From Magnetococcales bacterium (GTDB taxonomy: Bacteria > Pseudomonadota > Magnetococcia > Magnetococcales > JADFYX01), in assembly GCA_015231305.1 (NCBI GenBank), contig JADGBW010000018.1:1-40115 (forward strand): DNA of 40,115 nucleotides. The letters are read 5' to 3'. A model generated the notes under the pieces. That model searched no databases. It was not told where the DNA came from and was given only the letters and a program-made list of their open reading frames with translations. The first letter of the stretch is position 1; each line of letters begins with the position of its first letter. Both the position numbers and the translations under genes were made by a program. Below are positions 16,304 to 25,429 of this stretch, one piece after another.

Positions 16304-18411
16304 GTAGCTTTTTTTGGGAGATAGGGGTTGAGGAGATTCCGGCTGGAAAGCTAGCTGGGGCTATTGTTGCGCTAGAAAACAATTTTAAGAAGGCCATTGA
16401 AGATAGTAGCCTTAGCCAACAAACTACCATAATTGAATGCCAAGGAACTCCCCGACGTTTAATTGTTGCAGTTAGCGATTTAGCAGATAAACAGCCAGAC
16501 ACGGAAGAAGAGAGGCGTGGCCCACCTGTAGCAAGAGCTTTTGATGGTGATGGTAAACCCACAAAAGCGGCCGAAGGTTTTGCTAAAGGTTGTGGAGTAA
16601 CTGTTGCTGATCTAGGCCGTTTAGAGACAGCAAAAGGTGATTATTTAGCCTATACCATAAAACAAAATGGTAAATCTGCAGCAAAAATATTGCCACAGAT
16701 AATGACCGATATTTTAACAAATTTCCCATGGCAAAAATCCCAACGTTGGGGTAGTGGGGAAATGCGTTTTGTTCGCCCTGTTAACTGGATTGTGGCTCTG
16801 TTAGATGGTGAAATTCTGCCATTTGAAACTATTGATGGCTTGGCTGCGGGTAACCAGACACAAGGCCACCGTTTTATGGCCCGTGGACCTTACACAGTAA
16901 AAGATTTTGATAGCTATAAAGATGCTATGGTTGAAGGTAAGGTTGTTCTTAGCTCTAAAAAACGCAAAAACATTATTAAAAATGGTGTGGAAAAGCTAGC
17001 ACAAGAGGTGGGTGGAAATGCTGTTATTTCGGAACCACTTCTAATGGAGAATGTGGGTTTAACAGAGTGGCCTTTTCCTCTGAGAGGTACATATGACTCT
17101 TCATATCTCACAATTCCACCTGAAGTGCTTATTACCTCAATGCAGTATCACCAAAAATATTTTCCTGTTGAAGATAATGATGGAAAGCTGCTCCCTTATT
17201 TTGTAGCTGTAAGTAATATTGATACTAAAGATAATAGTGTATTGGTAACAGGTTACGAAAGGGTGTTAAGAGCACGTTTAGAAGACGCTGCTTTTTATTG
17301 GAAGTCTGACCAAAGTGTGTCGCTGGAGAGCCGCCTTGAAGGACTAAAAACAGTTGTTTTTCAGGCAAAGCTAGGTACTGTTTATGAAAAAAGCATGCGT
17401 ATTGAAGTGCTTGCTAAACGAATTGCAGATAGTGTACCACTAGCAATAAAGGAAGATACTTTTTATGCTGCCAGGCTATGTAAGTGCGACTTAACAACAG
17501 GCATGGTAGGGGAGTTTCCAGAGCTACAAGGTATAATGGGTAGCTATTATGCTTTAGCTTCTGGTTCTAACAACAACGTAGCAGGGGCTATCAGAGACCA
17601 TTACCGGCCCCAAGGTGCTGCTGATGATCTTCCCGCTACCCACAGTGGTATGGTTGTCTCTATAGCAGATAAGATAGACACCTTGGTTGGCTGTTTTGCT
17701 GTTGGTTTGGCCCCAAGTGGAGCCAAAGATCCTTTTGCCCTACGTCGTGCAGCGTTGGGTATTATACGTATTTTATTAGCTGGTGACGGTGTTCGTCTGT
17801 CATTAAAGTCAATATTAGAGTTAGCTTATGACTCCTATACAGACGGAGTTTTAGAAGCCGAAAAAGATGAAACAATCCAAAAAATTGTAGACTTTTTCTA
17901 TGGTCGCCTAAAAAATTACCTTAAAACTGATGGTTTTGATTATGACTTAATAGATGCGGTACAGGCTTTGGAGTTAGATGACATATTTGATGTGGTAATG
18001 CGAGTACAAGCACTTGCCAAATTTAAAAAGCAGGCTTCATACGCTGCATTGGTGGCTGCAAATAAACGGATTGCCAATATCCTTGCCAAATCGCAAAAAA
18101 GTGCAGTGCAAATACAAGAAATGGAATCAACAGTTGATAAAAGCTTGTTAACCGTTGATGCCGAGATAGAGCTGTACCAAAAGGTAGTTGAATGTTCAGA
18201 GGTAGTAGCAAGCCGTGTTGAAACACAAGTTTATGATGAAGCATTAACCGCTTTGGCTCAATTGCGGGAAACTATTGACCAATTTTTTGATCAGGTCATG
18301 GTTATGGACGAAAATGTGACGGTTAGAGAAAACCGTTTGGCGCTTTTAGCACTTGTTCGGGGTACATTTGGTAAAGTAGCCGATGTAAGTCGATTAGTTC
18401 TAACGGAGTAG
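16300..18411 (+). CDS. glyS: Glycyl-tRNA synthetase beta subunit
   Basis: The tRNA-binding beta subunit, 703 aa, close to the normal ~690. It begins [17 protein letters not shown] at GTG 16300 overlapping glyQ, and contains '[18 protein letters not shown]', '[19 protein letters not shown]' and '[13 protein letters not shown]'. The HD-type region follows ([12 protein letters not shown] ... [13 protein letters not shown]), then '[20 protein letters not shown]', and a C-terminal DALR-type anticodon-binding domain. It makes Gly-tRNA together with GlyQ. The VOC gene starts 3 bp downstream and is probably cotranscribed. Confidence 0.97.
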   Translation: MSSFFWEIGVEEIPAGKLAGAIVALENNFKKAIEDSSLSQQTTIIECQGTPRRLIVAVSDLADKQPDTEEERRGPPVARAFDGDGKPTKAAEGFAKGCGVTVADLGRLETAKGDYLAYTIKQNGKSAAKILPQIMTDILTNFPWQKSQRWGSGEMRFVRPVNWIVALLDGEILPFETIDGLAAGNQTQGHRFMARGPYTVKDFDSYKDAMVEGKVVLSSKKRKNIIKNGVEKLAQEVGGNAVISEPLLMENVGLTEWPFPLRGTYDSSYLTIPPEVLITSMQYHQKYFPVEDNDGKLLPYFVAVSNIDTKDNSVLVTGYERVLRARLEDAAFYWKSDQSVSLESRLEGLKTVVFQAKLGTVYEKSMRIEVLAKRIADSVPLAIKEDTFYAARLCKCDLTTGMVGEFPELQGIMGSYYALASGSNNNVAGAIRDHYRPQGAADDLPATHSGMVVSIADKIDTLVGCFAVGLAPSGAKDPFALRRAALGIIRILLAGDGVRLSLKSILELAYDSYTDGVLEAEKDETIQKIVDFFYGRLKNYLKTDGFDYDLIDAVQALELDDIFDVVMRVQALAKFKKQASYAALVAANKRIANILAKSQKSAVQIQEMESTVDKSLLTVDAEIELYQKVVECSEVVASRVETQVYDEALTALAQLRETIDQFFDQVMVMDENVTVRENRLALLALVRGTFGKVADVSRLVLTE

Positions 18412-18414
18412 AAA

Positions 18415-18858
18415 ATGACACAAAAAATAAATCTGGTGACTTTGGGGGTGAATGACCTGGATGAGGCAATTCTCTTTTATGAGGATGCACTGGGCTTTAC
18501 CAGTATGGCTCAAGAAGGTAGTGTTGCTATTTTTAATCTGAGTAACTCTTGGCTTGCACTTTTGCCAAAAGGGGCTTTGATAGAGCATAATAATTGGAAT
18601 ACCGAAAAACAGGATCCATTGCTTCCATCTGTAAACTTTTTGACTCACCATGTAAATAGCAAATCAGCTGTTGATGAAGTGGTAATGCAAGCAATTGAAG
18701 CAGGAGCAAAACTTTTTAAAGCTCCTGAAGACCTCGATTTTGGTGGTTATTCGGGCTATTTTACTGATTTAGATGGACACCTATGGCAGGTAGTCTGGAA
18801 CCCTCACTATTGTAACTCACAAGATTCGCAAAAAAATAGATATTCGTTACCAAATTAA
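18415..18858 (+). CDS. VOC (glyoxalase/bleomycin-resistance) family protein
   Basis: A 147-aa protein with two betaalphabetabetabeta halves. The first half starts 'INLVTLGVNDLDEAILFYED' and the second ends 'FTDLDGHLWQVVWNPHY', the typical beginning and end of the stand-alone glyoxalase superfamily. In many homologues the motif reads DGHLWEVxWNP, with the Glu as a metal ligand. Here it is Gln (Q125), and the usual His in the first strand is not evident. Metal-dependent catalysis is therefore doubtful or altered. It follows glyS by 3 bp, so it probably sits on the glyQS transcript, though a functional link is unknown. A strong terminator follows. Confidence 0.82.
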   Translation: MTQKINLVTLGVNDLDEAILFYEDALGFTSMAQEGSVAIFNLSNSWLALLPKGALIEHNNWNTEKQDPLLPSVNFLTHHVNSKSAVDEVVMQAIEAGAKLFKAPEDLDFGGYSGYFTDLDGHLWQVVWNPHYCNSQDSQKNRYSLPN

Positions 18859-18885
18859 TCTTTTAACGAAAGTAAGTATTTAGCT

Positions 18886-18929
18886 AAAAAAATGGGGAAG
18901 ATTTAACTATCTTCCCCATTTTTTTTTTA
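18886..18929 (+). terminator. Rho-independent terminator after glyQS-VOC
   Basis: Stem 18886-18902 with 18909-18925 has a GC core (TGGGGAAGAT / ATCTTCCCCA), a 6-nt loop and a run of nine Ts. This is a canonical terminator for the plus-strand operon. Confidence 0.9.
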
Positions 18930-19008
18930 AGTTAAAGAATTTTGTTAAGACTGTGGCAATTCCATTTATAATGGCTTTACTTAAAAAACTGTACACTATA
19001 AGAAACCA

Positions 19009-19075
19009 TCGACATTCCCGCATAGGCGGTAATCTTGGGCAGCAACGTTGAACTCTCTGGATTTCCGTCTATTTG
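19009..19075. repeat. Decayed palindromic dispersed repeat (MITE-like)
   Basis: The left end reads CATTCCCGCATAGGCGGTAA and the right end CTGGATTTCCGTCTATTTG. Together they resemble a worn copy of the widespread proteobacterial 'CATTCCCGCxxxGGCGGGAATCCAG ... CTGGATTCCCGCCxxxGCGGGAATG' elements. The GC-rich core stands out against its AT-rich surroundings. No second copy was noticed in this window. Confidence 0.45.
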
Positions 19076-19132
19076 TAAAATATATTTTAGCAGTCTTAAT
19101 TGTGTTGGGCTAACTGCTAAATATAATTAAAA

Positions 19133-19324
19133 TTAAGCATGACAAGTGACGATGCCGTGATAATATTCAACGTAACGCTTTAGACGGTTGAGAATTGGTG
19201 TGTCTAAATTTTTAATGTTAGTCAGATCTTTGGCACCACTGTGACGTTTAATAATATCAAATACACTGGGGTTTTTACGGAGAACTTCCATTTTTTCCTG
19301 TAGTGTTAGCATCTCACGAGACAT
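19133..19324 (-). CDS. 63-aa protein of unknown function
   Basis: Not recognised. The ATG at 19324 follows AAAGGA with good spacing, which supports translation. The peptide (MSREMLTLQEKMEVLRKNPS ...) is mainly helical, charged and soluble, with two predicted helices around SVFDIIKRHSG and ILNRLKRYVEYYH, and one Cys near the end (VTCHA). There is no signal peptide or membrane segment. It lies 89 bp upstream of aroE on the same strand, in a region otherwise occupied by a decayed repeat. An 8-bp inverted repeat, TTTAGCAG/CTGCTAAA, lies just past its stop at about 19085-19125. It could be a lineage-specific small regulator; nothing shows its function. Confidence 0.6.
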   Translation of the reverse strand: MSREMLTLQEKMEVLRKNPSVFDIIKRHSGAKDLTNIKNLDTPILNRLKRYVEYYHGIVTCHA

Positions 19325-19413
19325 TAGCTTTATTCCTTTTGAACCTGAATTAAAATTGAGTTGTTATTTGTATGTTCTTAATTCAATTCTTATGCCAACA
19401 TTCAATAATATTC

Positions 19414-20295
19414 TCATTTACCAAAAATATGTGATTTCACTAAATCAACAGGCATCTCTTCACCTGTCCATATTTGAAAAGCGCGAGCAGCTTGGTGTAT
19501 TAGCATTCCCAGGCCATCGATAAAGGTAAGCCCTTGTGAGTTTGCCAGTTTTTGCAATGGGGTGTCTTGGTTTGCCGAATAGACAATATCATACACAAGA
19601 GCATGGGAGGGTAGTTGCTCTATAGCCAACGGAAAATTATCTTCACCATGTAGCCCTAAACTTGTTGTATTTACTATTAAATCTATGTTTGATAGTTCAA
19701 GTGAAGAAAAATTTAACGGTATTGGTGTAATTGTGGCTTTGGGGTAATGTTGGTTAAAGTCGTAGGATAGCTCTTTGGCTTTAGTCACAGTACGGTTTGC
19801 CAGAAATATTTTATCCGCCCCTTCATCTAATAGAGCAAGAAGCGCAGCGCGACATGCTCCTCCAGCCCCTAGTACTAAAATATTTTTTTGCGATAAAGCC
19901 TCGTTATATTTTTCTTTAAGAGCAGTGATAAACCCGTAGGCATCGGTATTATAACCATTAAATTTTCCATTTTCATCAATGGCAACAGTATTAACTGCAC
20001 CAATTTTTAATGCGGCAGCATCAAGGTTATCCATTAGTGGTACGAGAGGTACTTTATGGGGTACTGTGGCATTAAACCCCACACCACCCAAAGCTTTAAA
20101 ACCATTAATAGCAGTTGAAAGTTCATGGGGTTTAACATGAAAAGGTAAATAGTGATAGTTTAGGTCGAGCTTGGCTAACGACAAATTGTGGATTTTAGGT
20201 GATAGTGAGTGGGAGATAGGATCACCAAAAACCCCAAGAAGGCGGCTTTCACCATCACTGAAGATAAAACGCTCTGTTATATTGGTATGATTCAT
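19414..20295 (-). CDS. aroE: Shikimate dehydrogenase
   Basis: NADPH-dependent reduction of 3-dehydroshikimate to shikimate in chorismate/aromatic amino acid synthesis. The substrate-binding domain shows 'LLGVFGDPISHSLSPKIHN', 'GFNATVPHKVPLVPLMD' (family Lys) and NTDAYGFI. The Rossmann nucleotide-binding domain has VLGAGGACRAALLAL followed by FLANRT (NRTxxKA type, for NADP). The C-terminus ends with 'DGLGMLIHQAARAFQIWTG'. The length of 293 aa is slightly long because of a 12-15 residue N-terminal extension. It is monocistronic apart from the downstream 63-aa gene. Confidence 0.95.
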   Translation of the reverse strand: MNHTNITERFIFSDGESRLLGVFGDPISHSLSPKIHNLSLAKLDLNYHYLPFHVKPHELSTAINGFKALGGVGFNATVPHKVPLVPLMDNLDAAALKIGAVNTVAIDENGKFNGYNTDAYGFITALKEKYNEALSQKNILVLGAGGACRAALLALLDEGADKIFLANRTVTKAKELSYDFNQHYPKATITPIPLNFSSLELSNIDLIVNTTSLGLHGEDNFPLAIEQLPSHALVYDIVYSANQDTPLQKLANSQGLTFIDGLGMLIHQAARAFQIWTGEEMPVDLVKSHIFGK

Positions 20296-20467
20296 AATTT
20301 TCTTTTTTAATTGGATTTTAAGAACTTCGGCAATAAAAATTGATCATAAATTGTATAAATTGTTACAAAATAGCATAAAAACAGTGAAATGGTTAATCAT
20401 AATTATTATTTGGAATTTATCCTGTAAATGAAATCTATAGATGATATATTTCAGGGTCTTAAGAAGC

Positions 20468-20496
20468 TTGTTATCATAAGATCATAGCAGTATTAT
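20468..20496 (+). promoter_or_regulatory. Sigma-70 promoter candidate for topB
   Basis: TTGTTA (20468-20473), a 17-bp spacer and TATTAT (20491-20496), about 65 bp before the topB ATG. It would drive the topB-arfB-helicase run. Confidence 0.5.
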
Positions 20497-20560
20497 CAAG
20501 GCAGAACCCGCTATTGCAAACCATTTACGACTATAAAAAGAAATATATTAAACTACCATA

Positions 20561-22669
20561 ATGATTTTATATTTATGTGAAAAGCCATCTCAGGCAAGAG
20601 ATATTGGCCGGGTACTTGGTATTACTGCCCGCAGAGATGGGTATTTAGAAGGGCCTAATACTCAGGTAACTTGGTGTATTGGTCACCTATTGGAGATGAT
20701 TGTACCAGATGGCTATAAGCCGGAGTGGAAATCTTGGCGGTTAGAGACACTGCCTATGGTACCTGAAAGCTGGAAGTTGAATGTAAGAAAAAGTGTAAAT
20801 AAACAGTATAATGTCGTGCGTAACCTGCTAAAAAATGTTGATGAAGTTGTTCTGGCTACTGATGCCGATAGAGAGGGTGAAACCATAGGTCGAGAGGTGT
20901 TAGACCGTTGTAGGTATAATGGCAAAGTATCCCGGCTGTGGTTGTCGGCTTTAGATGATGACAGCATTAAAAAAGCTCTTGGGGCGATGCTCCCCAGCGA
21001 GAAAACCCTACCGCTTTACCATGCTGGAATGGGTAGAGCTAGGGCCGATTGGCTTGTGGGTATGAACTTATCACGAGTATATACAATTTTAGGGCGACAA
21101 GGTGGTTATGATGGTGTTTTAACAGTGGGCCGGGTGCAGACACCAACACTAAAGCTGGTGGTCGATAGAGATAGACAGATTGAAAATTTTAAACCAGTAG
21201 ATTTTTATGAGTTGCTGGTGATACTTAAAGCTGAAGCTGGTCGTTTTGTTGCTACTTGGGTTCCATATAAAAAAAATACTGATGAAGATGGTAGATGTAT
21301 AGATAAAGATGTTGTTGAGGGTGTTCTGGCAAAAATTAAAGATCAAAGTGGAACAGTAACTAAAGCTGATACCAAAAGGGTGAAAGAGTCGCCACCCCTA
21401 CCATTAGAGCTATCAACTTTGCAGCAAGAGGCATCACGTAGGTGGTCTTTAGGGGCAAAACGGGGTTTAGAGGTTGCCCAAGCCTTATATGAAAAACACA
21501 AAGCAATAACATACCCAAGAACCGACTGTCGTTATTTACCAAAAAGCCAAATTAAAGATGTGCCGGGCATAATGTCTGCTCTTGTTGGGTCTGACCCTGC
21601 TATGGCAGGTATTGTTCAGGGGGCTAATACAAAATTACGTTCTAAAGCTTGGAACGATAAAAAAATTACTGCTCACCATGGTATTATCCCCACTGCTGCA
21701 AAAATAAATATAGGAGCCATGAGTCAAGATGAGTTCCGCCTTTATGACTTAATTAGGCGGCACTATATAGCACAGTTTTACCCTGCTTTTGAGTATGATA
21801 GGACCGTGATTGATAGCAAAGTAGCTACAGAACGTTTTAGGGCTTCTGGTAGGGTTGAAAGGCTGCTTGGTTGGAGAGATGTTTTACGAGGTGAAAGTCA
21901 AAAAAACAGAAAGAGATCTAAAGATCAACAACGTAGCGAGCAGAAGTTACCACCAGTAGTAAAAGATGATGTGGTAGGGGTTGAAAATGCTAAAATAGAG
22001 GCAAAAAAAACTAAGCCACCCCCACGCTTTGCAGAGGGTACTTTAATTGGGGCCATGAAAAATGTAGGTAGAATGGTAGAAGATAAACGGCTACGTAAGA
22101 TATTAAGAGAGACCTCTGGTATAGGAACTGAGGCAACTAGGGCGTCGATAATAGAAAACTTATTGATGCGTAAGTTGTTGGTACAAGAGGGTAAAAAAAA
22201 TTTAGTAAGCCAACCAGCAGCACGAGCATTAATTGATATGCTTCCACATAGTGTAACTGACCCTGCTACAACAGCGGTTTGGGAGCAAGCACTTGATGAT
22301 ATCGCATATGGTGAGGGTAGCTTAGATGGGTTTTTGGATAAATCTGTAACTTGGATAAACCGTCTGGTGTCAAACGTAAAAGAGCGAGATAGGTTGGGAA
22401 TTTCACAATTTTCAAATTTACAACCCGATGCTTGTATTCAATCTTCTGGTGTTGGGGGGCAGCCAAACTTTAAAAAATGTCCTAGTTGTAGTAAGGCTTT
22501 GTTACGGCGGAAAGGATCTAAGGGATACTTTTTTGGATGCTCTGGTTATCCTGCATGTAAGTTCACAATGGATGATAACCAAGAAGAACAAACTGTTATA
22601 GAGGCTGAAGCTAAAAAACCCCGTAAGGTTAGAAAAAAAAGAGTCGCAGCTAAAAGTGTTAGTAGCTAA
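20561..22669 (+). CDS. topB: DNA topoisomerase III (type IA)
   Basis: Single-strand passing topoisomerase that decatenates DNA and resolves recombination intermediates. The TOPRIM domain starts MILYLCEKPSQARDIGRVLG and includes the acidic DADREGE (101-107). TVGRVQTPTL is at 188-197, and the active-site tyrosine Y318 is in AITYPRTDCRYLP. A Lys/Arg-rich insert lies near 448-480. A C-terminal topoisomerase zinc finger has C640, C643, C660 and C666, followed by a basic tail (KKPRKVRKKRVAAK). The EKPSxAR opening and lack of multiple zinc fingers favour TopB over TopA. The length of 702 aa is within the family range. It is first in a plus-strand run with arfB and the helicase. Confidence 0.9.
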   Translation: MILYLCEKPSQARDIGRVLGITARRDGYLEGPNTQVTWCIGHLLEMIVPDGYKPEWKSWRLETLPMVPESWKLNVRKSVNKQYNVVRNLLKNVDEVVLATDADREGETIGREVLDRCRYNGKVSRLWLSALDDDSIKKALGAMLPSEKTLPLYHAGMGRARADWLVGMNLSRVYTILGRQGGYDGVLTVGRVQTPTLKLVVDRDRQIENFKPVDFYELLVILKAEAGRFVATWVPYKKNTDEDGRCIDKDVVEGVLAKIKDQSGTVTKADTKRVKESPPLPLELSTLQQEASRRWSLGAKRGLEVAQALYEKHKAITYPRTDCRYLPKSQIKDVPGIMSALVGSDPAMAGIVQGANTKLRSKAWNDKKITAHHGIIPTAAKINIGAMSQDEFRLYDLIRRHYIAQFYPAFEYDRTVIDSKVATERFRASGRVERLLGWRDVLRGESQKNRKRSKDQQRSEQKLPPVVKDDVVGVENAKIEAKKTKPPPRFAEGTLIGAMKNVGRMVEDKRLRKILRETSGIGTEATRASIIENLLMRKLLVQEGKKNLVSQPAARALIDMLPHSVTDPATTAVWEQALDDIAYGEGSLDGFLDKSVTWINRLVSNVKERDRLGISQFSNLQPDACIQSSGVGGQPNFKKCPSCSKALLRRKGSKGYFFGCSGYPACKFTMDDNQEEQTVIEAEAKKPRKVRKKRVAAKSVSS

Positions 22670-22720
22670 TGCAATTTCTTTAAATATATAGAGATATTTT
22701 TTAATAAAAACTAATATGTA

Positions 22721-23143
22721 ATGATTATAATTAATAATAAGCTGAAAATTTGTGAAACAGAAATTCAATTTGATTTTATCCGTTCATCTGGTCCTGGTGG
22801 GCAAAATGTTAATAAAGTCTCATCTGCGGTACAGTTACGTTTTGATGTAACCAATAACAGCTCTTTGCCAGTTGATGTAAAAGAGAGAATTAAAAATATA
22901 GCAGGTAAAAAAATGACATCTGGTGGCACTCTTATAATTGACTCTCGCCAACACAGGACACAAAACCGCAACAAATTAGAAGCTTTAGAGCGGTTACTAC
23001 AACTTTTACACCAAGCTAGTATTAAACCTAAAAACAGGGTGAAAACTAAACCGTCAAAGGCTTCTAACACAAGAAGGCTTGATTCTAAAAAACATAGGGC
23101 CGGGTTAAAAAAATTACGTCGAGGTGGAAATCATGATTGGTAA
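22721..23143 (+). CDS. arfB: Alternative ribosome-rescue factor ArfB (YaeJ), peptidyl-tRNA hydrolase
   Basis: Releases nascent peptide from ribosomes stalled without a stop codon. The catalytic GGQ lies in RSSGPGGQNVNKVSSAV. The 140-aa length and the basic C-terminal tail (KTKPSKASNTRRLDSKKHRAGLKK), which enters the empty mRNA channel, distinguish it from full-length release factors. It lies 51 bp after topB and 9 bp before a SUV3-like RNA helicase. No tmRNA or ArfA gene is in this window. Start codon choice is not helped by a ribosome site. Confidence 0.93.
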   Translation: MIIINNKLKICETEIQFDFIRSSGPGGQNVNKVSSAVQLRFDVTNNSSLPVDVKERIKNIAGKKMTSGGTLIIDSRQHRTQNRNKLEALERLLQLLHQASIKPKNRVKTKPSKASNTRRLDSKKHRAGLKKLRRGGNHDW

Positions 23144-23152
23144 TTTAAATTA

Positions 23153-25360
23153 ATGAAAACCAGAAAAGCATGGAAAAAAGAGGGGCGACGTATACCGCAA
23201 GGAGTTCAGCCTGCTCAAATTGAGGAGTTCGAAGGTCTTAATGGTAGGAGACTATTTAGTTATGAACAGACCATCTCAGAAGATGAATATCTTATTACAC
23301 AAGCCAAGGTAGTTGCCGGACATTGCAGTAAGTGGAGTGAAGATTGGCTTAACCTAGAAAATATTAGGCTTGTTGAGTTTTTAGATGATCTGAAAAATTT
23401 AAATGGCCCACAAGCAGAAGCCATTTGGTTGAATTTAGTTCGTGATAGGGAACGGTTGGTAGATAGAAATTTAACTCTTGCAGTTAAGGCAAAAAAGCTC
23501 GAAATAGAGCTACCAGTTGCGAGTATGGTTCCTTGGCGCAAAGCAATGGTAAAGTTTTATGAGCATCGTTTTTTTGCTGCTATGGCTGAGGCTGGGGTAG
23601 ATAATGAACCTCTGGCAAGGCAGATAGAAAAAAAATTGGTGGCTGAAGAGGAAAAATTTAAATCTGAACTTCACCCAACACCTTTTTGGAAATATTTTGG
23701 ACGTTTTCATAAAGAGATAGAGAGCATAAGTTTTGAGCTAGAGGTAGCCCAAGCTACAAAAATTAGCCAATTTCATGCTCTGTTTCCAGCGCGAGAGTCA
23801 AAACGCCATTTTACCCTATATCTCGGACCAACAAACTCTGGTAAGACCTACCAAGCTTTACAAAAATTGCGAAATGCTGCAACGGGTATTTACCTTGCAC
23901 CTTTAAGGTTGTTGGCGTTGGAGGTATCTGAGACTCTTCTGGAGTGGGGTGTGCCATGTAGCATGATAACAGGAGAAGAGAGGATAGAAGTTGAAGGGGC
24001 AAGCCACACTGCAAGTACCATTGAGATGTTATCTCTGCATAAAAAATATGATATTTGTGTAATTGATGAAGCTCAAATGTTGGGAGATTCCGACCGTGGT
24101 TGGGCTTGGACCCAAGCGATATTAGGAGCCCAAGCCAACGAGGTTTGTGTTATTGCCGCTCCCCAAGCACGGCCAGCAATTGAAAAACTGCTTACTTTAA
24201 CTGGTGATCCTTTTGAGGTAGTAGAGCTAACTAGGCTCTCTCCCTTAAAACTTATGAAAAGCCCTACCAAAAGCTTTAACGACCTTGAACACGGCACGGC
24301 AATTGTAGCTTTTTCGCGTTCTGGTGTGTTGGCTTTAAAAGGTGAAATGGAAAAAAAAACAGGTGAACGGGTTGCAGTTTTATATGGTGCACTGCCTCCT
24401 GAAGTGCGTCGTTTTCAAGCCCAAATGTTTGCAACGGGTGATGCCTCATATCTTGTAGCTACAGACGCAATAGGCATGGGTCTTAACCTACCAATTAAAA
24501 CTCTGTTATTTTCACAAGATGCAAAATTTTATAATCATAAGGAGCACCCCTTAACCCCTATGGAAGTAAGGCAGATAGGTGGCAGAGCAGGTCGTTTTGG
24601 TAAAAATGAGGTGGGCTATATAGGCTCTTTTCGTATAGCCATGAGCAACATAACCAATACTTTTAAAGCCCAGCCTGCCACTATTAACCGCGCACATTTA
24701 GCACCTAATTTAGAACATTTGCAGTCTATATCCCAACTTGCAACCACAAAACGCACCCAGTTAGCGCGGTTGTTGTTTCTATTTTCAAAAACGGTAAAGC
24801 CAGATCCAACAGTATATAAACTATCAGATTTAGACGATCAAATTGTATTAGCAAGAGTTACAGATCGCTATAGCAACCTTGATCTACCTACTAGGTTTGT
24901 TCTTTCTGCTGCTCCTGTTCCACTTAGGGCAACAGCAGCAGTTACAGCCTATGAGCGTATGGTGGCAGCAGTAGCGCAAAAGCGTAAACTACATTTATCA
25001 AAAATTTTACCAGAGTTTACCCAAAGAGAACGTGGGCGGCTTTCACTGTTGGAGACAGCAACTAAAATAGTAAATTTATATTCATGGTTACACTATCGTT
25101 TTGCTGAGTTGTTGCCTGATATTGATCAGGCAACAAAATTAAGGCGAGAGTTAAACCAAGAGATAAATGTAATTTTAGGAAGGCAAGGCCCACAAGATAG
25201 ACACTGTTCTAGTTGTTCTAAAGTATTACCAGAACGGCATAAATTTAATATTTGCGATAAATGTCATAAAGGTGGTAGAGGAGGGGGAAAACGTAGTTTT
25301 CATAAGGGTGGAAAAGTTAGAAATAGACCTGTTAGAAGAGGTGGTGGACGGCGCAATTAA
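23153..25360 (+). CDS. SUV3-like ATP-dependent RNA helicase
   Basis: A 735-aa superfamily 2 helicase related to mitochondrial SUV3, which partners RNA-degrading nucleases. Residues 1-215 form an N-terminal helical region. RecA-like domain 1 has GPTNSGKT (225-232) and DEAQ (305-308). Domain 2 has 'VATDAIGMGLNLPI' (435-448) and motif VI QIGGRAGRFG (474-483). The C-terminus carries a zinc-finger-like CSSC (685-688) and CDKC (701-704), then a Gly/Arg/Lys-rich tail (GGRGGGKRSFHKGG ... RRGGGRRN), typical for RNA binding. SUV3-like helicases are characteristic of alphaproteobacteria. Here it begins 9 bp after arfB, suggesting a shared role around stalled ribosomes or mRNA decay (inference). Confidence 0.88.
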   Translation: MKTRKAWKKEGRRIPQGVQPAQIEEFEGLNGRRLFSYEQTISEDEYLITQAKVVAGHCSKWSEDWLNLENIRLVEFLDDLKNLNGPQAEAIWLNLVRDRERLVDRNLTLAVKAKKLEIELPVASMVPWRKAMVKFYEHRFFAAMAEAGVDNEPLARQIEKKLVAEEEKFKSELHPTPFWKYFGRFHKEIESISFELEVAQATKISQFHALFPARESKRHFTLYLGPTNSGKTYQALQKLRNAATGIYLAPLRLLALEVSETLLEWGVPCSMITGEERIEVEGASHTASTIEMLSLHKKYDICVIDEAQMLGDSDRGWAWTQAILGAQANEVCVIAAPQARPAIEKLLTLTGDPFEVVELTRLSPLKLMKSPTKSFNDLEHGTAIVAFSRSGVLALKGEMEKKTGERVAVLYGALPPEVRRFQAQMFATGDASYLVATDAIGMGLNLPIKTLLFSQDAKFYNHKEHPLTPMEVRQIGGRAGRFGKNEVGYIGSFRIAMSNITNTFKAQPATINRAHLAPNLEHLQSISQLATTKRTQLARLLFLFSKTVKPDPTVYKLSDLDDQIVLARVTDRYSNLDLPTRFVLSAAPVPLRATAAVTAYERMVAAVAQKRKLHLSKILPEFTQRERGRLSLLETATKIVNLYSWLHYRFAELLPDIDQATKLRRELNQEINVILGRQGPQDRHCSSCSKVLPERHKFNICDKCHKGGRGGGKRSFHKGGKVRNRPVRRGGGRRN

Positions 25361-25429
25361 CAGCTATAACTCAAATAAGCCAATATTTTTAAAATGCGAA
25401 AAATTTAAAAATAATAACCGGATCAATAA

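Noticed and set aside
18926-19132. Possible 6S RNA or tRNA in the gap before the 63-aa gene
   Set aside because: No cloverleaf, no TTCRANNC-like arm and no 6S-type central bubble; the GC-rich part is better explained as a decayed palindromic repeat.
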